From an uncultured Acetatifactor sp. (GTDB taxonomy: Bacteria > Bacillota > Clostridia > Lachnospirales > Lachnospiraceae), in the NCBI GenBank assembly GCA_910585615.1, contig CAJUFO010000005.1, positions 1-20,239 of the forward strand: a stretch of DNA of 20,239 nucleotides. The letters run 5' to 3'. The notes under the pieces are model-generated. The model was not told where the DNA came from, searched no databases, and saw nothing but the letters and a program-made list of their open reading frames with translations. A program made the position numbers and the translations under genes. Shown here piece by piece: positions 1 through 7,425 of the stretch (position 1 is its first letter; each line of letters opens with the position of its first letter).

Positions 1-19
1 ATGCTTAGGGGTTGCTTTT

Positions 20-49
20 ACTATGGCAAAGTGGAGTTTACTTTGTCAA
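20..49 (-). promoter_or_regulatory. possible promoter pointing out of the window
   Basis: On the minus strand a perfect -35 TTGACA (44-49) is followed after 18 bp by CATAGT (20-25), a 4/6 match to -10. It lies downstream of the reductase stop and would drive a gene to the left of the window. The -10 is only fair, so this is tentative. Confidence 0.35.
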
Positions 50-108
50 TCAACCCTTACTGTCTTTACAACAGCCATTTTTCAGGAACACGGAAGGGCA
101 GTCTTATC

Positions 109-600
109 CTATTTCTTTCTCTCATACTTCAAGAAGGTATAGGCAATGTCGAAATAAGTCAGCTCATCGCTGTCGGCGGTGACCTCCCATTCCGAATCCC
201 TGTCCAGATTCGGGAAATGGGCGTCCGCCTCGTAAGCCTGGTCTATCTTCGTGATATGGGCCGTGTCGCAGTAGGGCAAAAGCTCCTCATAGACGCTCTC
301 CCCCCCGATGCAGTAGACCTCCTCCGGCGGATACTTCTCCACCTCCCGCAGCAGCTCCTCCAAGGAATGCAGCACCGTGGCCCCCTTGACCTGATAGCCC
401 TTATCCCTGGAGAGGATGATATTCCTCCTGCCCTGCAGGGGCATCCCCTGTGGAAATGTCTGCAGCGTCCTGCGCCCCAGCACCACCACTTTCCCAATAG
501 TCTCCTCCCTGAAATGCCTCTGGTCATTAGGAATGCTCACCAACAGCCTCCCCCTATACCCGATGCCCCAGTTCCTGTCCACCGCCGCAATAATATTCAT
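109..600 (-). CDS. folA: dihydrofolate reductase
   Basis: Reduces dihydrofolate to tetrahydrofolate with NADPH in the cytoplasm, feeding thymidylate and purine synthesis. The 163-aa product has the usual length and fold landmarks: the N-terminal strand MNIIAAVDRNWGIG, the acidic catalytic residue in IPNDQRHF (Asp26), the NADPH-binding segment VVLGRRT (39-45), and IGGESVYEELLPYC (98-111) matching the conserved IGG-x-x-Y region. The usual LPW after the first loop is replaced by LLV, a small departure. An open frame extends upstream to 726, but the start at 600 is chosen because it begins the conserved N-terminus and has GGGGGGAG a few bases upstream. The upstream extension would also run through the hairpin array at 677-816. 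It follows the metallo-beta-lactamase gene on the same strand and may be read from it. Confidence 0.93.
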   Translation of the reverse strand: MNIIAAVDRNWGIGYRGRLLVSIPNDQRHFREETIGKVVVLGRRTLQTFPQGMPLQGRRNIILSRDKGYQVKGATVLHSLEELLREVEKYPPEEVYCIGGESVYEELLPYCDTAHITKIDQAYEADAHFPNLDRDSEWEVTADSDELTYFDIAYTFLKYERKK

Positions 601-676
601 CCATCTCCCCCCAAAACTCATACGCTTTCCCACCAAAAACCAATCGCCACACCGAACAAAAAACTGCCGCAAACCG

Positions 677-816
677 GGAAGAATGCCCGCCCTCCGGGCA
701 TTCTTCCGCGTGAGACCGGCTCGCAAAGCGAACTTGTTCGCGCACGAGCCTAGAAGTTCTTGGGCGGCGTCCTAAAGAGGCGGGCAATGCCCCCTCTTTG
801 GCGCCCTAGAACTTCT
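677..816. repeat. array of three consecutive intergenic hairpins
   Basis: Three inverted repeats sit side by side between the metallo-beta-lactamase stop and folA. Hairpin 1 (677-707) has perfect 13-bp arms, GGAAGAATGCCCG with CGGGCATTCTTCC, and a 5-nt loop. Hairpin 2 (718-750) has GGCTCG/CGAGCC outer and GCGAAC/GTTCGC inner arms. Hairpin 3 (752-816) is a long imperfect stem with AGAAGTTCT/AGAACTTCT at its base and AAAGAGG/CCTCTTT plus GGGC/GCCC near the tip. No uridine run follows directly on either strand, so these are not classical terminators. Parts recur at 11431-11490. They look like a repetitive intergenic (REP/BIME-like) element or an mRNA-stabilising structure. Confidence 0.75.
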
Positions 817-818
817 TC

Positions 819-2420
819 TCACGCTTCCCACTTGTCGCAAAGCGAATTAATCTGGTCTGCGAATTTCCCCATATCCTTATTCGGCATGCCGTCAATCCGC
901 TTCACCATGTTAAGCAGCCTCTGGGCAGCGGCCAGCAGCCTTGCATAGACCGTGGACAATGCGCCCTTTGCCTTCTTCTTCACCGGCACAGGCTCCGCCT
1001 CGTATTCCAGCTTTCCCGAGAGCAGGTCGAACACCGTCCCACTGTAGGGCGCATAGGTGCGCTGTCCGTATTCCATCTTCAGGCATTCCGCGAAGCCCGC
1101 GCACACGCTGTCCTCGCCGTGCACCACGAATATCTTCCTGGGCTTCTCCTGGAAGCCGCACACCCATTCGATCAGGCCGTTCTTGTCCGCGTGGCCGCTC
1201 ATGCCCACCAGCTTCTTTATCTCCGCGCGCACCTGTATGGACTCGCCGAAGAGCTTCACCTCATCCACGCCGTCCACGATCATGCGGCCCAGGGTGCCCA
1301 CCGCCTGGTATCCCACGAAGAGGATGGTGCACTCAGGCCTCCACAGGTTGTGCTTGAGGTGATGCCGGATGCGCCCGGCCTCGCACATGCCGGAGGCGGA
1401 GATGATGACCTTGGGCGTGTCGATGAAGTTAATCTCCCTGGACTCGTCGCTGGTGATGGACAGCTTCAGCCCGGCGAACGAGATGGGATTGATGCCCTCC
1501 TTTACCAGCTCCAGGGCCTCCCCGGCAAAACATTCCATGCGGTTCTCCTGGAAGATTTCCGTGGCCTCCACGGCAAGGGGGCTGTCCACATACACCGGGA
1601 AGTCCTCATGGCCCTTCACCAGGCGCTCCACCTTGATCCTGCGCAGGAAGTACAGCAGCTCCTGGGTGCGCCCCACGGCAAAGGACGGGATGACCACGTT
1701 GCCGCCCCGGTCGAATGTCTCCTTCAGGATAGCCGCCAGCTCATGTACATAGTCCGGGCGCTCCGCCCCGTGGAGCCTGTCGCCGTAGGTGGACTCCATG
1801 ACCACGTAATCCGCGGTCTTGGTGGGGATGGGATTGTGCAGCAGGGGATCGTTCTTGTTGCCGATGTCCCCGGAGAACACGATTTTCTTCGTATGGCCCT
1901 CTTCCGTCAGCCATACCTCGATGCTGGCGGAGCCCAGCAGATGGCCGATGTCCGAAAAGCGGATGGTCAGCTCGTCACAGATTTTCACCTCTGTTTCATA
2001 GTGGCAGGGGATGATTCGCTTGATGATCCCCTCCGCGTCCTCCATGGTGTACAGGGGCTCCACAGAGGCCAGGCTCTCCGTCCTCTTGGCCTTGCGGTTC
2101 TTCCACTCCGCCTCCATCATCTGGATGTGGGCACAGTCGCGGAGCATGATGCTGCACAGATCCGCCGTGGCGTCCGTGGCGTACACCTGCCCCCGAAAGC
2201 CCTTGGCATACAGCAGCGGCAGCAGGCCTGTGTGGTCGATATGGGCATGGGTCAGCAGCACATAGTCGATCAGCCCCTCGTCCACTGGCAGCGGCACGTT
2301 CTCGAACGCGTTCACGCCCTGCTCCATGCCGCAGTCCACCAGGATATGCTTGCCGCCCGCCTCCAGGTAATGGCAGCTTCCGGTCACCTCATGGGCCGCG
2401 CCTACAAAAATCAGTTTCAT
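819..2420 (-). CDS. MBL-fold metallohydrolase with beta-CASP and RMMBL domains
   Basis: A 533-aa zinc-dependent hydrolase of the CPSF/Ysh1-like branch of the metallo-beta-lactamase superfamily, probably an RNA nuclease in the cytoplasm. The metal-binding motif THAHIDHTG is at 57-65, with further ligands in DIGHLLGSAS (His160) and FSGDIG (Asp185). MESTYGDR is at 208-215, the beta-CASP insert runs from about 230 to 375 (SASGMCEAGR, 341-350), and the C-terminal RNA-specificity region has GMSGHAD (His410) and VVHGE (His434). A Lys/Ala-rich helical tail of about 50 residues (480-533) goes beyond the core fold. The start at 2420 is favoured over a longer frame to 2459 because AGGAGG lies 8 nt upstream and MKLIFVGAAHEVTGS is the family's normal N-terminus. 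The exact substrate cannot be told from sequence. Confidence 0.92.
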   Translation of the reverse strand: MKLIFVGAAHEVTGSCHYLEAGGKHILVDCGMEQGVNAFENVPLPVDEGLIDYVLLTHAHIDHTGLLPLLYAKGFRGQVYATDATADLCSIMLRDCAHIQMMEAEWKNRKAKRTESLASVEPLYTMEDAEGIIKRIIPCHYETEVKICDELTIRFSDIGHLLGSASIEVWLTEEGHTKKIVFSGDIGNKNDPLLHNPIPTKTADYVVMESTYGDRLHGAERPDYVHELAAILKETFDRGGNVVIPSFAVGRTQELLYFLRRIKVERLVKGHEDFPVYVDSPLAVEATEIFQENRMECFAGEALELVKEGINPISFAGLKLSITSDESREINFIDTPKVIISASGMCEAGRIRHHLKHNLWRPECTILFVGYQAVGTLGRMIVDGVDEVKLFGESIQVRAEIKKLVGMSGHADKNGLIEWVCGFQEKPRKIFVVHGEDSVCAGFAECLKMEYGQRTYAPYSGTVFDLLSGKLEYEAEPVPVKKKAKGALSTVYARLLAAAQRLLNMVKRIDGMPNKDMGKFADQINSLCDKWEA

Positions 2421-2486
2421 CCAATGCACCTCCTCTTCTTGTATTGCTATATTCGCCATTCTTGCAAAACAACCTTTTATACTTCC

Positions 2487-2515
2487 ATTTTATTATGATA
2501 TTCCATCCAGCGCAA
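2487..2515 (-). promoter_or_regulatory. promoter of the metallohydrolase gene
   Basis: Minus strand: -35 TTGCGC (2510-2515), 17-bp spacer, -10 TAAAAT (2487-2492), about 65 bp upstream of the start at 2420. Sigma-A type, divergent from the acyltransferase promoter. Confidence 0.55.
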
Positions 2516-2559
2516 GGAAAAGTAGCGAAATTCTGGTGAAAATCTTAAGATGTCTCCCA

Positions 2560-2588
2560 TTGCCCCGCCCCATGGAATGTGCTACAAT
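2560..2588 (+). promoter_or_regulatory. promoter of the acyltransferase gene
   Basis: Plus strand: -35 TTGCCC (2560-2565), 17-bp spacer, -10 TACAAT (2583-2588), about 38 bp upstream of the start at 2627. Confidence 0.6.
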
Positions 2589-2626
2589 AGGTTAGGCCTC
2601 TTCGCCAGGAAAGGAACCACGGATTC

Positions 2627-3679
2627 ATGAAAAATCAGCTACCGGATTTTCATCAGATGCATTTTGACAGTATCCAGGCGCTGCGGGGCGTCACGGCGCT
2701 CTTCATCGTGCTGGAGCACGTCCGCTTCCTAAACTGCGGCGCTTTCGGCGTGGACATCTTCTTCTGTATCAGCGGCTTTATGATCATGTTCTCCACCCAC
2801 GGCGGCGGCAGGCATTTCCTGGGCAAAAGGCTGATTCGCATCCTCCCCCTGTACTACCTGATGACAGCGGGCACCTTCCTGCTCCTGCTGCTGTTTCCGG
2901 GCATGTTCGAACAGACCCGGGCGAATCCTGTCTTTCTCCTGAAAAGCCTGCTCTTCATCCCCTTCGACATCGGCGGAGGAACGATTCAGCCGCTCCTGCG
3001 CATCGGCTGGACGGTAAACTGCGAAATCTTCTTCTACATACTGTTCATGATTGCCATGCGTATCAGCCACCGGTTCCGCGGGCTGCTCTGCGGCCTGTTC
3101 CTGGCGGGATTCGTTGCAATGGCCCATCTGGCGCCAGCCCCCTGCGCATTCCTGGCTTTCTATGGAAATCCCGTGATGCTGGAGTTCATCTTCGGCATGC
3201 TCTGCTATTATGTCTCATGGGGCCTCTACAGACGGCATCAGGCAGGACGGCTTCCCGGCTTTTTCGGTACGGCAGGCATCCTGGGCCTTCTGGCAGGCTT
3301 CTTTGGACTGTTGGTCACGAAAAGAACCGTCAATGTTCTTGGGTTCCTCCGGCCTCTCAGATGGGGTCTGCCGACCATGCTCATGGTGCTGTGCGCTTTC
3401 CTTGTGGGCCTGTGCCATGACCATGGTCAAAATCGAAAAACGCCAAGCCCTTTTGTCCGGCTTGGCGATATCAGCTTCTCCCTCTATCTGGTGCATTACT
3501 ACCCTGTCATGGCACTGGACAGATTCGTCTTCGACTTCTCTGCGCCCAGCCCCCGCGCATTCTTCGGCGTGGCAGTGGCTTTCGCCGTCAGCATCTGCTT
3601 AGCCGTAATCAGTTGGGCGCTTATAGAAAGACGCCTTTCCGATTATCTGCGCAGGAAGCTTTTGGCTGCCTCTAAATAA
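2627..3679 (+). CDS. acyltransferase 3 family membrane protein
   Basis: A 350-aa integral membrane acyltransferase of the OafA/YrhL family, which O-acylates extracytoplasmic polysaccharides, lipids or peptidoglycan. Family signatures are visible: LRGVTALFIVLEH (19-31) with the presumed catalytic His31, GVDIFFCISGFMI (41-53), the Arg-rich KRLIRILPLYY (67-77) and GWTVNCEIFFY (127-137), the equivalent of the W-S-x-x-x-E-x-F-Y motif. About ten hydrophobic segments follow, without a soluble C-terminal domain. The start is supported by AGGAAAGG about 12 nt upstream. It is one of only three plus-strand genes, with its own promoter, and its stop overlaps the stop of the convergent membrane protein by 8 bp. 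The acceptor is unknown. Pairing with another envelope membrane protein suggests surface glycan modification, which is inference. Confidence 0.88.
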   Translation: MKNQLPDFHQMHFDSIQALRGVTALFIVLEHVRFLNCGAFGVDIFFCISGFMIMFSTHGGGRHFLGKRLIRILPLYYLMTAGTFLLLLLFPGMFEQTRANPVFLLKSLLFIPFDIGGGTIQPLLRIGWTVNCEIFFYILFMIAMRISHRFRGLLCGLFLAGFVAMAHLAPAPCAFLAFYGNPVMLEFIFGMLCYYVSWGLYRRHQAGRLPGFFGTAGILGLLAGFFGLLVTKRTVNVLGFLRPLRWGLPTMLMVLCAFLVGLCHDHGQNRKTPSPFVRLGDISFSLYLVHYYPVMALDRFVFDFSAPSPRAFFGVAVAFAVSICLAVISWALIERRLSDYLRRKLLAASK

Positions 3680-4940
3680 TGTACTGAGCGGGGCTGATGT
3701 AGTATAGTCCGCTGAACAGATGCAGCGCCAGGAGCATCCATCCAAAAGTGACTTTCAGGCCCTGCCATTTGCCAGGTTTGCAAGAAACGGTAACCGCTAC
3801 CAGCCTGGCGGCACAGATAGCCCATATGAGCAGCATCCCCGACATCATGCACCACGCGAAATTCAGGTGCTCTAATCTGCCGCCCGTCTCCACCACGAAA
3901 CAGAATTCCAGCGTGCCCGCCGCATAGCAAACGGCGCTCAGCCTTCCCTCCACGGAATCTACGAAATACCTCCAGTTCGTGGCTACCATCCAAATCGGAA
4001 ATGCCATAGACAGCACCACTGATTTCGGCACGCTGGGAGAATAGAGCCGCCATGCCTCCAGAAAAGGATAGATGGCCACATGCGTACCGGACTCTTTCCC
4101 TCCCCATAGGTAGAAGGCCCCATATTCAATCAGAAGATACAGCAGCGAAGGCATTGCCGCACAGGCCATCCTCCACATAAAGCCCCACACCTTTTTCGCG
4201 TCTCCATCCTTTCTGCACAGAGACACCGCCAACTCCGCCAGCAGATACAAGGCCCCCGCCGGCAGAAGCATGAACATGAAGGTGGGTTTCGTAAAGGCTG
4301 AGAAAAGGAGGAGCACGGCAAAGAGCGCATACAGCCATTTCACCTTCCTGATTCCGCTAAAATACAGGCCGTCCTTTTCTTTATAGCGCAATATCAAATC
4401 CACCGCCGCCATGAAACAGAGCAAGCCGATAGGCTTTACGGCCGAATGCGTGGGGTTGAACATAGGATTGATGGAGAACTGCCCCTCATATTGGAACGGG
4501 TTGAACCAACGCATGTACAGGGGCTGCACCAGGCCAAGCATTCCGGCCGCTGCGCCGGACATAAGCCCCGCATCCCGCCCTGTCAGCTTCGACACAGTAC
4601 GGTCCAGCAGATAGAAGGTGGCATAATAATTGAGCAGCGCGAACCCTCCGCAGACAAACGCCGCCGCTTCCTCCACAGGCATCACCAGAAATTTGATGCA
4701 TCCCTTCACGCACAAATGCCAAAACAGATATGGCAGCTTCAACCAGGCGCTCCAAAGCCTGTCCAGATAGATATCCTCCGCGTGGGCCGTGTGCTCCTGC
4801 AAATCGTTCAGCTCCAGGCTGCCCAGTTCATTTAAGGTATATTTATAGATGATGACAAAAAGCACGATTGCCAGAAACGCGGCCAGCGCATATTTCGTCT
4901 GGCTCTTTCCGGTATCGAACGTCCTGCTCTTCTCGCCCAT
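3672..4940 (-). CDS. polytopic membrane protein of unknown function
   Basis: A 422-aa protein with many hydrophobic segments, starting with one membrane span at about 17-35 after a short polar N-terminus and continuing through most of its length. I do not recognise the family with certainty. The soluble stretch with FNPFQYEGQFSINPMFNPTH (about 166-185), rich in Asn, Pro and aromatic residues, recalls the outward-facing loops of GT-C glycosyltransferase-like or polysaccharide-assembly membrane proteins, but no catalytic motif can be named. The start at 4940 has GAGAGGA upstream and a TATAAT promoter at 4993-5022. It converges on the acyltransferase with an 8-bp overlap of coding ends and no terminator between. 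A role in envelope polysaccharide is possible but unproven. Confidence 0.8.
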   Translation of the reverse strand: MGEKSRTFDTGKSQTKYALAAFLAIVLFVIIYKYTLNELGSLELNDLQEHTAHAEDIYLDRLWSAWLKLPYLFWHLCVKGCIKFLVMPVEEAAAFVCGGFALLNYYATFYLLDRTVSKLTGRDAGLMSGAAAGMLGLVQPLYMRWFNPFQYEGQFSINPMFNPTHSAVKPIGLLCFMAAVDLILRYKEKDGLYFSGIRKVKWLYALFAVLLLFSAFTKPTFMFMLLPAGALYLLAELAVSLCRKDGDAKKVWGFMWRMACAAMPSLLYLLIEYGAFYLWGGKESGTHVAIYPFLEAWRLYSPSVPKSVVLSMAFPIWMVATNWRYFVDSVEGRLSAVCYAAGTLEFCFVVETGGRLEHLNFAWCMMSGMLLIWAICAARLVAVTVSCKPGKWQGLKVTFGWMLLALHLFSGLYYISPAQYII

Positions 4941-4992
4941 AGACCAAATCTATCCTCTCTGCGCTTTCTTGAACCTCAACGGCACATGCCCT

Positions 4993-5022
4993 ATTATACT
5001 ACCATAAAGTCCTGATTGCCAG
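4993..5022 (-). promoter_or_regulatory. promoter of the membrane protein gene
   Basis: Minus strand: perfect -10 TATAAT (4993-4998), 18-bp spacer, -35 CTGGCA (5017-5022, 4/6 match). It lies about 53 bp upstream of the start at 4940. Confidence 0.5.
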
Positions 5023-5103
5023 CATATATTTGTTTATTTTCTGCCCTCGAAAAAAAGACTGTAAAATCCCGGAAGAAATTTTTCAAAATTTTTCAAAAAA
5101 AGA

Positions 5104-5132
5104 TTGACAGGCAGATATTTCCGTAGTATACT
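5104..5132 (+). promoter_or_regulatory. promoter of tRNA-Gly
   Basis: Perfect -35 TTGACA (5104-5109), exact 17-bp spacer and -10 TATACT (5127-5132). Transcription would begin around 5139, about 24 nt before the mature tRNA. Confidence 0.85.
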
Positions 5133-5162
5133 TTATTCTCGTAAGGAACATAAATATTGTTT

Positions 5163-5235
5163 GCGATAGTGGCTCAGTTGGTAGAGCGCCACCTTGCCAA
5201 GGTGGAAATCGCGGGTTCGAGTCCCGTCTATCGCT
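5163..5235 (+). tRNA. tRNA-Gly (anticodon GCC)
   Basis: A full 73-nt cloverleaf can be drawn. The acceptor stem is GCGATAG/CTATCGC, the D stem GCTC/GAGC, and the anticodon stem CCACC/GGTGG with loop TTGCCAA, giving GCC at 5196-5198. The T arm is GCGGG-TTCGAGT-CCCGT. The discriminator base is U, as expected for bacterial tRNA-Gly. CCA is not encoded; the next bases are TTG. It is a single-gene unit with its own promoter and terminator, flanked by minus-strand genes. Confidence 0.97.
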
Positions 5236-5249
5236 TTGACTGATGTATG

Positions 5250-5281
5250 CGGAATCTCATAGAATGTGGGGTTCCGTTTTT
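5250..5281 (+). terminator. terminator of tRNA-Gly
   Basis: CGGAATCTCA (5250-5259) pairs with TGGGGTTCCG (5267-5276) over 10 positions, counting G-U pairs, with a 7-nt loop, and is followed by TTTTT. It lies 15 nt after the tRNA and before the stop of the convergent YitT gene. Confidence 0.8.
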
Positions 5282-5303
5282 CATACCTCCAAATCCGCCC
5301 CGC

Positions 5304-6164
5304 TCATCTGTCACCTCTTCCGGACCGGTTCTTTGGGATGTAGCGCATGTCGCTTACATTATAGACAGTTATGAATGCCGATGGGTCTATCTGGCCGATA
5401 TACTGCATCAGCTTCTGGTACTCGTTTTTGTCCACGATGGTAATGATTTCATCCCGTACCGTACCTTCGTAGGCCCCTTTCGCCTGGTAGATCGTAGCGC
5501 CGCTTTTCAGCGTATGCACGATCCAGTGGCGAATCTCCTCCTCTTTTTCCTTTGAGATGATGCAGACCCGTCTCTTCATGTTCTGCCCGAAGATAAAGTG
5601 ATCCAGCACCATCCCGTTGAGATACGTTCCCAGGACGCTTAAGACCACTGTCTTCTTGTCGTACACAAAGGCCGAGCTCAGCGCCACCAGCATCCCGCTC
5701 ATGCTCATGGCCTTGCCCAAATCCATGTGCAGATATCTGTTCAGTATCTTCGCTACGATGTCCAGGCCTCCGGAAGACGCGTTCATGTTGAACAGGATGC
5801 TCAGCCCGATGCTCACCGTGAAGATATAGCAAGCCACGTCCAGCACGGCATCCCCGGAAATCGATGCGTTCTGCGGGAAAACAAGCTCAAAAAACCCGAT
5901 AAAAACAGGCAGAAGGATAGACGTATATACCGTCTTGAACCCAAACTCATGCCCGCACAACAAAAAACCGGCTATCAGCAGGGCCACATTCAGAACCATG
6001 GTAATGGCTGATACCGACAGCGGAACGAAATTCGACAATACGATTGCCAGGCCGGACACAGAACTGACCGCCGCATGGCTGGGTATCAGAAAGAAGAAAA
6101 CCGCTGCCGCGATTATCAATGTGGCGGCTGTCATCACAACTATTTCCCGAACTGTCTTCCTCAT
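5304..6164 (-). CDS. YitT family membrane protein
   Basis: A 286-aa protein with the two-part structure of the YitT family: an N-terminal membrane domain (about 8-195) of five to six spans, including FFFLIPSHAAVSSVSGLA and NMNASSGGLDIVAKILNRYL (127-146), and a C-terminal soluble DUF2179-type domain (about 198-275) with RRVCIISKEKEEEI and KGAYEGTVRDEIITIVDKNE. The substrate or role of YitT proteins is not settled. The start at 6164 is chosen over 6206 because AAGGAG lies 6 nt upstream and MRKTVREIVV begins the conserved part. The gene starts 60 nt after the stop of the coiled-coil gene and may be co-transcribed with it. Confidence 0.9.
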   Translation of the reverse strand: MRKTVREIVVMTAATLIIAAAVFFFLIPSHAAVSSVSGLAIVLSNFVPLSVSAITMVLNVALLIAGFLLCGHEFGFKTVYTSILLPVFIGFFELVFPQNASISGDAVLDVACYIFTVSIGLSILFNMNASSGGLDIVAKILNRYLHMDLGKAMSMSGMLVALSSAFVYDKKTVVLSVLGTYLNGMVLDHFIFGQNMKRRVCIISKEKEEEIRHWIVHTLKSGATIYQAKGAYEGTVRDEIITIVDKNEYQKLMQYIGQIDPSAFITVYNVSDMRYIPKNRSGRGDR

Positions 6165-6224
6165 TTTTATCTCCTTGAAAAATGCCACGAGACCCCTCCT
6201 CCCCATGGCATTTTCGCTTTTCCT

Positions 6225-7205
6225 TTATACGTTGGTGTCCACCTTCGCGCCCTTGATGTCCTCCGCCACCAGGTTCATCTTGCTGACCAGGTTCTGGATT
6301 TCCTGCTGGATCTCCGTCTGGGCGTTCTTTAAGTCGGACATCTCCTCCAGGGGCATATCCTTCATGAGCTCTTCCAGCTCTTCCTCATCCTCCCGGCGCT
6401 TCTCCAGGACCTCCTCCTGCTCTTCCTTCTTCTCCTCGATGGCCTCGGCTTCCTCTTCCTTCTTCTCCTGCTCCTGGTCGATATGCTCTTTGGCCTCCTC
6501 CACAATCATGCCGATGGCCTCGTCCCGGGCGGCTTCCATGACCTGGTCCGCCTCCTTCCGGGCCTTCACCATGGGGTCTCTCTTCAGGCGTTCCAGCCGG
6601 ATGCCCCGGATGACGGCATTTTCCTTCTCGATGTTCCGGCCTGTGAAAAATGCTGTCTTCTGATGAATCAGCGCCTCGTCGTTCACCTCAAGCTGAACCT
6701 TCTGGTACTCCGTAATCCCCTTGTCCTTGATTGCAGCCAGCTCCGCCTCTTCCTCTCTCGTCAACTGGACGCCCGTCCAGGGCTGCTGGGAGGCCTGCTC
6801 CTTTTTCAAAAGCTCCAGATCCTGCTGTTCCTGGCTGTCGGGATTCACCTCATAATAGGCCGCCCATTCATCGCTCTTTGCCTCCAGGGCCCGGATGCTG
6901 TCCTGGGCATCCTTATAGGTGGAGCGCAATTCCCTCAGGCGGTCCCTGCTCTCCTGGATCTGCCCGTCAATCATCCTGTCCCCGTCCCAGGTATCGCCCA
7001 CAATCTTCATGGCCCGCTCCTGGGCCTGGGCCCGGCGCTGCTGCAGTCTGTCCCGCAAGGGGAATTCTGTCAGCAGGTTCCCGGCGTAAAAGGTCGCGCT
7101 CTTTCCCTTTGAATCCTGGGTGTTCCGGTCTGCCCCGGCCCTCTCCGCCTGGCTGCGGCTCTGGGTGTCCCCTGTGAAAATCGTGATGTTGCTCTGTATG
7201 TTCAT
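6225..7205 (-). CDS. Glu-rich coiled-coil protein, paralogue 1 (unknown function)
   Basis: A 326-aa soluble, highly charged protein I cannot assign to a named family. It opens with MNIQSNITIFTGDT and a conserved block YAGNLLTEFPLRDRL (40-54) plus RAMKIVGDTWDGDRMIDGQI (64-83). It continues as predicted helix, with a very Glu/Lys-rich coiled coil at about 235-285 (EEQEEVLEKRREDEEELEEL at 261-280), and ends with AEDIKGAKVDTNV. There is no signal peptide or membrane span. The start has AAGGGGG 6 nt upstream. It is a diverged tandem copy of the next gene upstream, sharing the N-terminal block, coiled coil and C-terminal motif; the middle (110-200) is most diverged. Structural or scaffold function is possible but only by analogy with other coiled coils. 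Confidence 0.85.
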   Translation of the reverse strand: MNIQSNITIFTGDTQSRSQAERAGADRNTQDSKGKSATFYAGNLLTEFPLRDRLQQRRAQAQERAMKIVGDTWDGDRMIDGQIQESRDRLRELRSTYKDAQDSIRALEAKSDEWAAYYEVNPDSQEQQDLELLKKEQASQQPWTGVQLTREEEAELAAIKDKGITEYQKVQLEVNDEALIHQKTAFFTGRNIEKENAVIRGIRLERLKRDPMVKARKEADQVMEAARDEAIGMIVEEAKEHIDQEQEKKEEEAEAIEEKKEEQEEVLEKRREDEEELEELMKDMPLEEMSDLKNAQTEIQQEIQNLVSKMNLVAEDIKGAKVDTNV

Positions 7206-7425
7206 GTCATGCCCCCTTCGTCTCTGTTCCGTCAGATGACCTGAAAGGCTTCAGGCCCTGCCCTTGCCTGCTGCCCCATCCCCGCTATTCCTCCGGCGGG
7301 ATGTCCGCAGCACATGTACTGATTCTATCTGCGGCTTCGCTCTGACCGGCGATTCTGCAGTTCCCCCGCCTTCCGGCGAAGCAGCGCCTCCCTGCCACGG
7401 CGTTCCCGGGCAGCGCTCTTTCCCG
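7206..7425. other. gene-free spacer between the coiled-coil paralogues
   Basis: 220 bp of GC-rich sequence without a convincing promoter or coding frame. It has a small hairpin CCTGAA-AGGC-TTCAGG at 7240-7255, just upstream of the ribosome site of paralogue 1, and a weak GCGCT-ended hairpin at about 7383-7417 just after the stop of paralogue 2. Neither has a uridine tract. Confidence 0.5.

Noticed and set aside
1119..2498. Long plus-strand open frame of 459 codons
   Set aside because: It lies opposite the metallohydrolase gene, whose motifs are complete, and has no ribosome site or family features.
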